NCBI GenBank assembly: GCA_037179515.1
Contig: JAXCGZ010009873.1
Span: forward strand, 1-64,000
Source: Halocaridina rubra
Lineage: Eukaryota; Arthropoda; Malacostraca; Decapoda; Atyidae
Reading direction: 5' to 3'
Length of the DNA stretch: 64,000 nt
Numbering within the stretch: the first letter of the stretch is position 1; every line of letters begins with the position of its first letter. The notes under the pieces were generated by a model, which ran no database searches, was not told the DNA's origin, and saw nothing but the letters and a program-made list of their open reading frames with translations. The position numbers and the translations under genes are program-made. This document shows, piece by piece, positions 1 to 10,690 of the stretch.

Positions 1-179
1 CAAATTCTAGGGGAAAGGAATGTTATGATATAAGTGATCTAATCCTTTATTGATAATAAGGTTATTCCCTTTATCGCACCTCTTTTGTTTTCATTGTACT
101 TCTACCTATTTGGTTTCTAATGTTTATATTGATTGAGCCGACCGGCACACATCTTGCAACAATAAACTGGAAGCCATGA

Positions 180-3024
180 TATACGCTCATTATTAATACA
201 AACCTTTACACAAATGCTGATGGATTAGCTGGTAAGGCAGTAGAATTAAAAGATAGGATTCACAACAGTAAGGCAGATATAGTAGCAATTACAGAGACTA
301 AGTTGAGTGAGGACATAAACAGTGTCACAGTTTTTCCTAAGGGTTTCAGAATACTAAGGGTTGAAAGATCTGAGAGGACTGGTGGAGGGATAGCACTGCT
401 CATAAGTGAAAGGATTCAAGTCGAAGAAATAAACTTGGTTATAGAAAGTGACTTCAAGGAATTTCTTGTTGCTCGCATAAATACTGGGTCAGAGAGCATT
501 ATAATAACTGTTGTATACAACCCACCAAGGAACCAAAATAGCCTTGAAGTTTATGAGGAAAGTCATATAGGTACTATTGAAGTCATAAACTCAGTTGTTA
601 ACATGGCACGGGAAAAAAAATGTAGGATTTTGATTATGGGAGACTTTAATCATAAAGAGATAGATTGGATAAATCTTGACCCACACAGTGGTGAGGACTC
701 ATTCGGGGCAAGATTCCTAGATTGCGTACAAGGGAATTTCCTACACCAACATGCAATGGAACCAACAAGGGCCAGGGGTGGGGATGAGCCATCACTACTT
801 GATCTAGTATTCACAGATAATGTGTTGGATATTCAAAAAATTGAGTATGAACCACCAATTGGAAAGAGTGACCACTGTGTGTTGTTGATGGAGTATATCA
901 TTGAAGATATTCTTCCTGAGAGTAGAGGCACTGAGGACATGAGGAGGAACTATCCGAAAGGAGATTACATCAAAATGAATGAGCTTTTTGCAGTTATTGA
1001 CTGGAGAACCTTATTTTACAACAAATCTGTGCAAGAAATGTATGACATCTTTTGTGAGAAATATGGGAAGATAGTAGATTGCTGCATACCTGTCACCAAA
1101 GTAGGTGTAATTCATGCCAGAGAGAAATGGTTCGATAATGGGTGTAAAAGAGCTAAGGAGTGGAGAGACAAATGCTGGAAAAGGTATAGGAGGAGAAAAA
1201 ACATAAATGCCTGGCAAACCTACAAAACAGCAAGAAATGACTACCTAAGTAAAAGGAGAGAGGCAGAGAGAGATTATGAGAGGGACATCACTAGGAAGGC
1301 TAAGGAAAATCCCAAGCTTTTCCACAGCTTTATCAGAGGAAAACTGAAGGTAAAAAAACAAGTTTTAAGGCTAAAGAGAGCGGATGGAAGCATCACTGAG
1401 ATGGATGAAGAGATCTGCAAAGAATTGAACAAGGAGTTTCAGTCAGTATTTACAGTAGAAAATACCCCACCCCCTCAGATTGCAGTGATAGAAGCTCAAG
1501 GGCTGGTATTAGAGAACATCAACCTTACAGCCACAGAGGTATGCAAAGCGCTGATGGATTTAGATGTTCATAAAGCTACAGGTCCCGATGACATATCCCC
1601 TCATTTGCTTAAAAAATGCGCAAACACAATATCAGTGGCACTAAGTATCATATTTAAGGAGTCACTGGAGTCGGGGGAGATTCCAAGATGCTGGAAACAA
1701 GCAAATGTGATACCTATCTTCAAAAAGGGAAGGAGGGATACGGCTCTGAACTATAGACCTGTTTCCTTGACAAGCATAGTTTGCAAAGTTATGGAGAAAC
1801 TACTAAGGAAACATATCTCTCTTCACTTGGAATCCTTCAACTTTTTGTCAGTGAGGCAACATGGCTTCAGAGAGGGTAGATCAACAGCAACAAACTTATT
1901 AGAATTTTATGATGAGGTAAGCCAAATCTTACAGGAAAGAGAGGGCTGGGCAGATTGCATATTCCTAGACTTCCAGAAAGCGTTTGACACTGTTCCACAA
2001 GGGAGACTTATTAGGAAGCTGCAATCAATGGCTAGAATAGGTGGAAATGTTTTGGAATGGATAAAAACTTACTTAGAAGGAAGGGAACAGAGGGTTAGAG
2101 TAAGACACTCAGTGTCTGAATGGAGAAGAGTTAGTAGTGGAGTTCCACAGGGTTCAGTTTTAGGGCCACTTTTGTTCCTTGTATATGTAAATGACCTACC
2201 AGAGTCTGTAAATTCATTCATGAATATGTTTGCAGATGATGCAAAGATTGTGAAGATAGTAAAAAAACGAGAACAATGGTAGAGAACTTCAGGAAGATCT
2301 AAATAATCTGCATGAGTGGTCAGAAAAGTGGCTAATGAAATTCAATACTTCAAAATGTAAGGTAATGAGAATGGGTACAAGTGCAAGAAGGCCCAAGCTT
2401 GACTACTCGGTGGCTGGAGTACAACTTCAAGAGACAGAAAATGAGAGAGATCTAGGAGTAAACATACTGGCCGATTTGTCTCCAGAAATACATATAAATG
2501 GCATAGTAAGGGCAGCATATGCATTCTTATCAAATGTAAGGGTAGCCTTCAGGCACATGGACAAGGAAATGTTCAGAAATATTTATGTAACCTATGTGAG
2601 GCCAAAACTCGAATATGCAGCCCCCTTTTGGAATCCGTACTTGAAAAAGCACATAGCTAAGCTTGAAAAAGTTCAAAGACATGCCACGAAACTGGTGCCA
2701 GAAATACGCAATCTCAGTTATGATGAGAGGCTGAGGGAATTAGACTTACCATCACTCGAAGCTAGAAGAGTGAGGGGGGATATGGTGACAGTCTTTAAAT
2801 TCCTTCATGGTTATGATAGAGTGGATAGGGATCGATATATTGATATGGCTGGCTCTAGAACTAGAGGTCATAGTTTGAAGCTTCGTAAGAAAACTTCTTC
2901 GCAGGATGTAAGGAAATACTTTTTCAGTGTAAGAGTAGTTGATAATTGGAATTCGCTAAGCGAGGAGGTAGTTAATGCTATCTCAATCCATAGTTTTAAG
3001 GACAGGTATGATAAGTATGACTAA
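180..3024 (+). pseudogene. CR1-like ORF2 (endonuclease-reverse transcriptase), one frameshift
   Basis: Would nick target DNA and copy the element RNA at the nick (target-primed reverse transcription). Visible in order: an apurinic-type endonuclease domain (ITETK near the start, MGDFNHKEIDW, and GKSDHC about 200 residues in); a basic linker; then reverse transcriptase with KATGPDDI, NYRPVSLTS, FLDFQKAFDTVP, the SSGVPQGSVLGP block and FADDA as the catalytic box. The C-terminal region (RPKLEYAAPFWN, VDNWNSLSEEV, HSFKDRYDKYD) follows in another frame from 2335. The break lies just after FADDA, where this copy has seven A residues (about 2261-2267) and the copy at 62.6 kb has six. That one extra A is the only obvious lesion, so the copy is young or the lesion is a sequencing slip. 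No initiator ATG is clear before 303. Confidence 0.87.
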
Positions 3025-3112
3025 GTATAAAATGGAACCGATGAGGAGACGGGAAGATACGAGCTTTGGGCTCTTTCCCGTAAACACAATTAGGTAATCA
3101 CAATTAGGTAAT
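180..3112 (+). mobile_element. CR1-like LINE, copy A (long, 5' end uncertain)
   Basis: Non-LTR retrotransposon copy. It holds endonuclease and reverse transcriptase coding sequence, then a short 3' region with the phrase 'gagctttgggctctttcccg' and a tail of two 14 bp repeats built on acaattaggtaatc. The same 3' region and tail recur in every CR1-like copy of this window, which defines the family and the strand. The reading frame is open back to about 180, but shared sequence with the next copy begins only at about 209, so the true 5' end is not certain. No poly(A) tail is present, as expected for CR1-type elements with short 3' repeats. Confidence 0.88.
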
Positions 3113-6100
3113 CACACAAATGCTGATGGATTAGCTGGTAAGGCAGTGGAATTAAAAGATAGGATTCACAACAGTAAGGCAGATATAGTAGCAATTACAG
3201 AGACCAAGTTGAGTGAGGACATAAACAGTGTCACAGTTTTTCCTAAGGGCTTCAGAATATTAAGGGTTGAAAGATCTGAGAAGACTGGTGGAGGGATAGC
3301 ACTGCTCATAAGTGAAAGGATTCAAGTTGAAGAAATAAACTTGGCTATAGAAAGTGACTTCAAGGAATTTCTTGTTGCTCGCATAAATACTGGGTCAGAG
3401 AGCATTATAATAACTGTTGTATATAACCCACCAAGGAACCAGAATAGGCTTGAAGTTTATGAGGAAAGTCATATAGGTACTATTGAAGCCATAAACTCAG
3501 TTGTTAACATGGCACGGGAGAGAAAATGTAGGATTTTGATTATGGGAGACTTTATTCATAGAGATAGATTGGAAAAATCTTGACCCACACAGTGGTGAGG
3601 ACTCATTCGGGACAAGATTCCTAGATTGCGTACAAGGGAATTTCCTACACCAACATGTAATGGAACCAACGAGGGCCAGGGGTGGGGATGAACCATCACT
3701 ACTTGATCTAGTATTCACAGATAATGTGTTGGATATTCAAAAAATTGAGTATGAACCACCAATTGGAAAGAGTGACCATTGTGTGTTGTTGATGGAGTAT
3801 ATCATTGAAGATATTCTGCCTGAGAGTAGAGGCACTGGGGACAATTAGGAGGAACTATCCGAAAGGAGATTACAACAAAATGAATGAGCTTTTTGCAGTT
3901 ATTAACTGAAGAACCTTATTTTACATCAAATCTGTACAAGAAATGTATGACATCTTTTTTGAGAAATATGGGAAGATAGTAGATTGCTGCATACCTGTCA
4001 CCAAAGTAGGTGTAATTCATGCCAGAAAGAAATGGTTCGATAATGAGTGTAAAAGAGCTAAGGAGTGGAGATACAAATGCTGGAAAAGGTATAGGAGGAG
4101 AAAAAAACATAACTGCCTGGCAAACCTACAAAAGAGCAAGAAATGACTACCTAAGGAAAAGAAGAGAGGCAGAGAGAGACTATGAGAGGGACATCACCAG
4201 GAAGGCTAAAGAAAATCCCAAGCTTTTCCACAGCTTTATCAGAGGAAAACTGAAGGTAAAAGAACAAGTTTTAAGGCTAAAGAGAGCAGATGGAAGCATC
4301 ACTGAGACAGATGAAGAGATCTGCAAAGAATTGAACAAGGAGTTTCAGTCAGTATTTACAGTAGAAAATACCCCACCCCCTCAGATTGCAGAGATAGAAG
4401 CGCAAGGGCCGGTATTAGGGAACATCAACCTTACAGCCACAGAGGTATGCAAAGCGCTGATGGAGTTAGATGTTCATAAAGCTGCAGGTCCTGATGACAT
4501 ATCCCCTCATGTACTTAAAAAATGCGCAAACTGAATATCAGTGGCACTGGGTATCATATTTAAAAAGTCACTGGAGTCAGGGGAGATTCCAAGATGCTGG
4601 AAACAAGCAAATGTGATACCTATCTTCAAAAAGGGAAGGAGGGATGCGGCTCTGAACTATTGACCAGTTTCTTTGACCAGCATACTTTGCAAAGTTATGG
4701 AGAAACTACTAAGGAAACATATCTCTCTTCACTTGGAATCCTTCAGCTTTATGTCAGTGAGGCAACATGGCTTCAGAGAAGGAAGATCAACAGTAACAAA
4801 CTTATTAGAATTTTATGATGAGGTAAGCCGAATCTTACAGGAAAGAGAGGGCTGGGCAGATTGCATATTCCTAGACTTCCAGAAAGCGTTTGACACTGTT
4901 CCACATGAGAGACTTATTAGGAAGCTGCAAGCAATGGCTAGAATAGGTGGAAATGTCTTGGAATGGATAAAATCTTACTTAGAAGGAAGGGAACAGAGGG
5001 TTAGAGTAAGACACTCAGTGTCTAAAAGGAGAAGAGTTAGTAGTGGAGTTACACAGGGTTCAGTTTTAGGGCCATTTTTGTTCCTTGTATATGTAAATGA
5101 CTTGCCAGAGTCTGTAAATTCATTCATGAATATGTTTGCAGATGATGCAAAGATTGTGAAGAAAGTATTAAACGAGAACAATGGTAGAGAACTTCAGGAA
5201 GATCTAAATAGTCTGCATGAGTGGTCAGAAAAGTGGCTAATGAAACTTAATACAGTACTTGGAAATGTAAGGTAATGAGAATGGGTACAAGTGCAAGAAG
5301 CCCCAAGCTTGACTACTCGGTGGCTGGAGTACAACTTCAAGAGACAGAAAATGAGAGAGATCTAGGAGTAAACATACTGGCCGATTTGTCTCCAGAAATA
5401 CATATAAAAAAGAAATACATATAAAAAAACGAGAACAATGGTAGAGAACTTCAGGAAGATCTAAATAATCTGCATGAGTGGTCAGAAAAGTGGCTAATGA
5501 AATTCAATACTTCAAAATGTAAGCATATGCATTCTTATCAAATGTAAGGGTAGCCTTCAGGCACATGGACAAGGAAATGTTCAGAAATATTTATGTAACC
5601 TATGTGAGGCCAAAACTCGAATATGCAGGCCCCTTTTAGAATCCGCACTTGAAAAAGCACATAGCTAAGTTTGAAAAAGTTCAAAGACATGCCACGAAAC
5701 TGTTGCCAGAAATGCGCAATCTCAGTTATGATGAAAGGCTGAGGGAATTAGACTTACCATCACTCGAAGCTAGAAGGTTGAGGGGGGATATGGTGACAGT
5801 CTTTAAATTCCTTCATGGTTATGATAGAGTGGATAGGGATCAATATTTTGATATGGCTGGCTCTAGAACTGGAGGTCATAGTTTGAAGCTTCGTAAGAAA
5901 ACTTCTTTGCAGGATGTACGGAAATACTTTTTCAGTGTAAGAGTAGTTGATAATTGGAATTTGCTAAGCGAGGAGGTAATTAATGCTATCTCAATCCATA
6001 GTTTTAAGGACAGGTATGATAAGTATCACTAAGTACAAAATGGAACCGATCAGGAGACGGGAAGATACGAGCTTTGGGCTCTTTCCCGTAAACACAATTA

Positions 6101-6125
6101 GGTAATCACAATTAGGTAATCACAT
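3113..6125 (+). mobile_element. CR1-like LINE, copy B (rearranged)
   Basis: Starts directly after the 3' tail of copy A, at the same internal point (acacaaatgctgatgg) where shared sequence with copy A begins, and ends with the same two-unit tail at about 6025-6125. Copies A and B are therefore head to tail. The interior is rearranged near 5400-5525, where an earlier segment is repeated and a later one is missing. Confidence 0.87.
3146..6032 (+). pseudogene. CR1-like ORF2, copy B, multiply broken
   Basis: Same protein as in copy A but with many lesions. The endonuclease part is open at 3146-3583 and breaks inside the GDF motif, which reads MGDFIHRDR before the frame shifts. It resumes at 3660-3848 with LLDLVFTDN and KSDHC, then again at 4019-4534 (linker and KAAGPDDI). 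A stop replaces the Arg of NYRP near 4660. The reverse transcriptase core is open at 4673-5275 with FLDFQKAFDTVP and FADDA, and the PQGS box reads TQGS. The C-terminal domain is at 5649-6032. A duplicated stretch with a deletion separates the core from the C-terminal domain. It cannot encode a working enzyme. Confidence 0.86.
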
Positions 6126-6342
6126 GCACAGACGGAAGCATCACTGAGACGGATGAAGATATCTGCGAAGAATTGAACAAGGAGCTTCAGTTAATATTTA
6201 CAGTAGAAAATACCCCTTCCCCTAAGATTGCAGAGATAGAAGCTCATGGGCCAGTATTAGAGAACATCATCTTTTCAGCCACAGAGGTATGCAGAGTGCT
6301 GGTGGAATTAGATGTCCATAAAGCTACAGGTCCTGATGATAT
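6126..6342 (+). mobile_element. CR1-like LINE, copy C, left part
   Basis: Begins right after the tail of copy B and codes for the linker-to-reverse-transcriptase start (IAEIEAHGPVLENI, ATGPDD). It stops at 6342, where a Gypsy LTR begins, and resumes at 10691 in the same reading context (gatgatat / atatcccc). Its sequence is closer to the copy at 35.3 kb than to copies A and B, so it belongs to an older or separate subfamily. Confidence 0.82.
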
Positions 6343-6851
6343 TGTAGAGGGTGGATTGACAGACAGCTTTGGACCCTTTACAAATTTATTAATATAAACC
6401 GGAATACAATTTAAAAACCCTGCAACCAAAAGAATAAAACTATTAACATTTTGGTAGCAGAAAAATAATATTTGTACAGTTTATGAAATATGATAATATA
6501 ACTTTACAATACAATACAATAAAAGGAAAAAGGTATTTGCATACTATAATATTCATCACTATTCAGGCACACTATCTTACTCATAAAATATTCATATACT
6601 CACCCTATTTGAGTTTTTTCTAAATTTAAAAATTGCATTATTATTAATATTCCTTGGTCCTAAGCATTATTTTATCTTCTTTATCTATCGACCATGCTGC
6701 ACGACATCTTATTTAAGAATAAAATGGCGGGCTTACTCATGAAAACTTAAATAAAAAAAAAAAAGCTGAGACAAAAGAAAACATTACAATTTCTTACAAA
6801 GAAATCGCATATCGTACATGGGCAATATAAATGAAATATATATTCTCTACG
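6343..6851 (-). repeat. 3' LTR of the nested Gypsy element
   Basis: About 510 bp, matching 10176-10690 along its whole length with scattered substitutions and small indels. Terminal inverted bases TGTAGAG/CTCTACG. Confidence 0.88.
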
Positions 6852-7035
6852 ATAGTTCCCTCCCAAAAAGTGGAGCTTATAATATAAATAATCGTTACTA
6901 CTCTTAAATCTTATTTTTCTACCTGAGGATGATGTTGCAACCTTAGGAGGGCCTATATTCTGAGAATCAGGATTGACATAACCTTGGTTATCACTCTTAT
7001 TGTTAATATCATCATCAAAATCATTCTGTGTATGA

Positions 7036-7800
7036 CTATTTTCTTAGCGGTTTAACAGTAATTGGTTCAGGCATTGTACTAGGCTCGGTTACTGGTTTCA
7101 AGCGATCAATAAAAACATAACTATGTACATCATCAGACAATTGTATAAGAAAATGTTTAGGCATGCGCCTAATAACCTTATATGAGTATGGGGCTTCCAA
7201 ATATTCCCCGTCTATCAACTCGTAACCAAACTTTATCACAGGTGTCTAAATCTTTAGGAATAAAAGTCTTTGGAAAACTATGGCACCTACCACTTGCTAA
7301 GTCACTTACATCTAATTTGGACATTTCTTTGGCTAAATACTTAATAGATGAGTTTGTTAAATCACGAGTATTCGTACTGCTTGTGTCTACCATTAGTTTT
7401 GGTAATAAAAGTGAGGTACCAGTAACAGCACTGAATGGGGAAAATCCATTTTCATTAGGAGTGTTACGGATACCAAGAAGAATAATAGGTAGGGATTGTA
7501 ACCAATTTTCTTTTCTAGCCATGAGAGCAGATTTAATAGTTCTGTGAGTATGCTTTATCATTCCATCAGATTGGGGATAATAAGCGATTCTTCATAACCT
7601 ATGGAATCCTACAACTGATGAGAGTTCTTGAAACATTTCACTCTCAAACTGAGAACTGCAATCAGTAATAGCATGGAGAGAAACTCCAAATCGTGATATC
7701 CATGCAGTTATGAAAGCTTGCACTACAGTCTGTGCAATGATATCTGCTAATGGTTATACTTCTGTCCAACGAGTGGTAGGTCAATTTTTCCAACTTCAGG
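7036..7800 (-). pseudogene. Gypsy integrase, degraded
   Basis: Would insert the element cDNA into the host genome. On the minus strand: a fragment WTEV-PLADIIAQTVVQAF, then ISRFGVSLHAITD followed by the catalytic-loop remnant CSSQFESE, then YYPQSDGMIKHTHRTIKSAL (family norm is YHPQANGLVERFHR), then LLGIRNTPNENGFSPF and a C-terminal GPY/F-like module ending FIDRLKPV. The zinc-binding N-terminus and the first catalytic Asp are missing, lost with the segment between about 7800 and 7930. Stops interrupt the core and a frameshift separates the tail (7036-7239) from the core (7178-7561). Confidence 0.83.
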
Positions 7801-7927
7801 GTTGACTTTTTACCGGGGTGAGATAAGCTATTTAGGCTATAAAAAATTTACATTTATAAGGATTCTGGTATAAAAGGTCTAGAGAATGGTGTAGATGTAT
7901 CACACAACACTTTTCTCCAGTTAGTAA

Positions 7928-8605
7928 TCAGAAAGGTCTTAACTTATCAGAGTATGCCTGGGTCTCTTCATCTAGAAACTGTGCTTCCGCAATTTCAGGT
8001 AAATCACAAACATTTAACATAACTGCGTCAGCAGGTTGCAAAAGACAGTCAGCCACAAAGTTATATGAACCTCTTATATAACTAACATCGGCAAGATATT
8101 TTGTTAAGATGGATAAATACCTTTGTTGTCTATCAGACTTAGCTAGATTAACACTTTGAAAAGCACTGCAAAGTGGTTTATGTTCTGTTAACAATAATAC
8201 ATGATGACTTTCAGTTTGAGGACAGAAATGTAATACTGCTAAGTAAGCATCGAGAAGCTCCGTATCAAATGTAGAATATTTTCTTTGTGATTGTGAATGT
8301 TTCTTTGAGAAAAATCCCACAGGTATAGGTTGCTCATTAACCATTTGATGGAGTGCAGCTCCTACAGCATATTGACTACTATTAGTTACTAACTGAAAAT
8401 GGGTATAGCCTGTTTGTATGTGTGTGAGAGCTCTGAGGTTAGACAGTAGTTCCTTAACTTCATCAAAAGATTGCTTTTCCGTTTCAGTTAATTTTAATGA
8501 TTTGTGATTTGGATTTAATCTTATACATTCTGGTAAAGGTAAGACAATTGAGGCAAATTTAGGAACTAATTTTCTATAAAAGCCGACCATACCCAAAATC
8601 GGCAC
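7928..8605 (-). pseudogene. Gypsy RNase H domain
   Basis: Open for 225 codons. It starts in the link between reverse transcriptase and RNase H (LGMVGFYRKLVPKFASIVLPL) and runs through the RNase H-like fold: QLVTNSSQYAVGAALHQ, PVGFFSKKHSQSQRKYSTFDTELLDAYLAV, then LLTEHKPLCSAF. Normal family members have D at the positions read here as N (TNSS for TDAS) and E (TEHK for TDHK), so catalytic acids appear to be lost. Would degrade RNA in RNA:DNA hybrids in a working element. Confidence 0.82.
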
Positions 8606-8639
8606 AAACCCTTTGAATCAGTTGGGTAAGGATATTCTG

Positions 8640-9300
8640 AATCCTAATAAAGTCAAATTCTTTAACACAAAATACACATTTATTCAAAGAAACTTTTCAC
8701 CATTATTCTTAGGGACTAAGTGTCACTTTCAGATGGGACAATGATGCCAGAGCTTTTAGAGTGCACGGAATCCTTCTTAAGCAGCCTAAAATTTTTCTTC
8801 ACTTAGCTGACGTGTCTTTGCAAATATAGAGGGTTACTACCTGTTTCTATTCTATGATACACTCCACAATAGACTTCATCTTTATTATCATGAGAGGTAA
8901 TATATGGAGACTTATTCAGCAATATTTCAATACTTGGAGGAATCTTTACTGCGTTAACTAATTTAACAGATGATCGAGACAAGGGTACATTGACTTTTCT
9001 TTCTGTAGTACTGTCAATAATTAGTCTCATTTTACAAGCTATGGAAAAACCAATGGTTTTAAGAAAATCAAAACTGAGTAAAAGATGTACAGTATCAGCG
9101 ATAATAAAAGTCCACATGAATAAACGCCTTAAGCTAGGAATTTAAATATCTAGTCTTCCTTGACCATGACATTTTATACCTTCCCCAGTGCAAGAAGATA
9201 TTGATATAGGTGATGGTTCTATTACAATTCCATTTACATATTCAAAGGGAATTATTGACACGCTAGAACCAGTATCAGTTATAAAGTTAAACTTTGTAGC
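8640..9300 (-). pseudogene. Gypsy protease and start of reverse transcriptase, RT core deleted
   Basis: The retropepsin active site reads FITDTGSSVSI at about 9254-9300. Open sequence follows at 8803-9117: WTFIIADTVHLLLSFDFLKTIG, then the lead-in to reverse transcriptase, HRIETGSNPLYLQRH. Shortly after come SGIIVPSESD and LVPKNNGEKF, the first blocks of the RT fingers. The sequence then jumps to the post-RT linker at about 8605. The palm with the YxDD box is absent, so roughly 500 bp have been deleted. The element could not have moved after that loss. Confidence 0.8.
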
Positions 9301-9344
9301 TCCAAGTTGAGCAGCAACTTCTAAAAGTGGCGGATCTGCTGGAA

Positions 9345-9990
9345 CTAAATTGGCAACCTGCCCCTCTGGTTATCCGAAGAAGGGGTTGGCGGTCTGAAGT
9401 TAGGTAGCATTTCATAATTTGCTTTTTCCAGCCATTTACACCATAATTTACAAGTTTTGGCACGATCAGCGAAATAAATATGTGCCCTACACACTTTTTG
9501 GAATGGAATTGTAATCTGTTTTACCCTTATTTGGAACACTTTGTTGTACAGGATTTGATTGCTGAACAGCCATTACAGAAGATTTACTACAATATTAGCA
9601 ACAACTCATCAACCAATTTGCCCAACTGTGACAAAATTAACTCTTTTTGAGAGGCTATCATGAGTGAAATAGTTGACGGCAAAGCTTGAAGGAATTTATG
9701 ACCTATTATATCGTCAGTAACCCCTATCCTAGATGCTGTGGTAATCATTTCTTGCAAATAAACAGAGGGGCTACCTGATATATTATTTGTCTTCATTTTC
9801 CTATCTAATAATTCTAGTTTTGTTTTCCCAAACACTCTGATAGCCACTTCCTCAAGTGTCTTGTAGTCAGGCTTCACTGGGTCAAACACATTATTGAGTA
9901 ATCTTGAGACCATCTCGGCTGGCAATGTTGTAATGATGCTGTAGAATTTGGCAATATACACAGTGATTTTTTTGAAGTGAAATTGTGCTT
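9345..9990 (-). pseudogene. Gypsy gag with Cys/His nucleocapsid box
   Basis: Gag would form the virus-like particle. On the minus strand, EAQFHFKKITVYIAKFYSIITTLPAEMVSRLL begins a capsid-like region that is open at 9587-9961 and includes YKTLEEVAIRVFGKTKLELLDR and FLQALPSTISLMIASQ. After a break, 9345-9539 holds CRAHIYFADRAKTCKLWCKW, a changed version of the CxxH...C...C box usual in this gag type. The start codon is not identifiable. Confidence 0.78.
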
Positions 9991-10150
9991 CATTGATGGA
10001 GAACTAATCAGGAACTGAAGTCTCCATGAAGGATGGAAGCTTTATTGCTATGGAGAGGGCCATCCCTGAATGTTCGTCTCCAGAACCCGGCATGGCTGTA
10101 AGACTCTTCTTTACCAAAAATCTTGAGAAGTTGGCTCTGGTTTTCTTGGT

Positions 10151-10175
10151 GGGTCACTCCGGGGTCACCACTTTT
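10151..10175 (-). promoter_or_regulatory. candidate primer binding site beside the 5' LTR
   Basis: Reading the minus strand out of the 5' LTR, the next bases are aaaag then TGGTGACCCCGGAGTGA. TGG is the usual first triplet of a site complementary to a tRNA 3' CCA end. The tRNA species is not assigned. Confidence 0.5.
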
Positions 10176-10690
10176 TGTAGAGGGTGGATTGAGAGACAGC
10201 TTTGGACCCTTTACGAATTTATTAATATAAACCAGAATGCAATTTAAAAACACTGCAACCAAAAGAATAAAACTATTAACATTTTGACAACAGACAAATA
10301 ATATTTCTAGTTTATAAAAATTAAAATATAACTTGACAATACAATGCAATAAAAGGAAAAAGGTCATTTATTTACATATTACACCAAATATTCATCACTA
10401 TTCAGGCACAATATCTTACCCATAAAATACTTATTTACTCCCCCTATTTATTTTTTTTTCTAATTTTCAAGATTGTATTATTATTAGTATTCCTTGGTCC
10501 TAAATATTATTTTATCTTCCTTGTCTATCGACCATGCTGCACGACATCTTATTGACAAATAAAATGGCAGGCTTAATCATCAAAACATAAATAAAAAAAA
10601 ACAGCCGAGACAAAAGAATACAATTCAATTTGTTACAAAGAAAACACATATCGTACGTGGGCAATATAAATGAAATATATATTCTCTACA
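10176..10690 (-). repeat. 5' LTR of the nested Gypsy element
   Basis: About 515 bp, with ends TGTAGAG and CTCTACA. A third, partial copy of this LTR lies at 58433-58690 in the opposite orientation. Confidence 0.88.

Larger units (their letters stand above)
6343..10690 (-). mobile_element. Gypsy-type LTR retrotransposon, nested in CR1 copy C
   Basis: Two homologous terminal repeats (6343-6851 and 10176-10690) bound 3.3 kb of degraded gag-pol read on the minus strand. Both LTRs start TGTAGAG; the right one ends CTCTACA, the left one CTCTACG. The 4 bp beside the ends are atat (6339-6342) and gtat (10691-10694). Removing the element plus one copy of the duplication restores the CR1 sequence found at 35.9 kb. 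Next to the 3' LTR is a purine-rich tract on the minus strand (6856-6864). Order on the minus strand is gag, zinc-binding Cys/His box, protease, a remnant of reverse transcriptase, RNase H, integrase, which is the Gypsy order. Confidence 0.9.

Noticed and set aside
1011..1217. Minus-strand frame over copy A, and similar shadows in all LINE copies (for example 2342-2533, 11065-11301, 38459-38650)
   Set aside because: They lie antisense to clear reverse transcriptase or endonuclease coding sequence and are repeated only because the LINE is.
10026..10247. Plus-strand 73-codon frame at the Gypsy 5' end
   Set aside because: It overlaps the gag leader and LTR on the opposite strand and has no motif.
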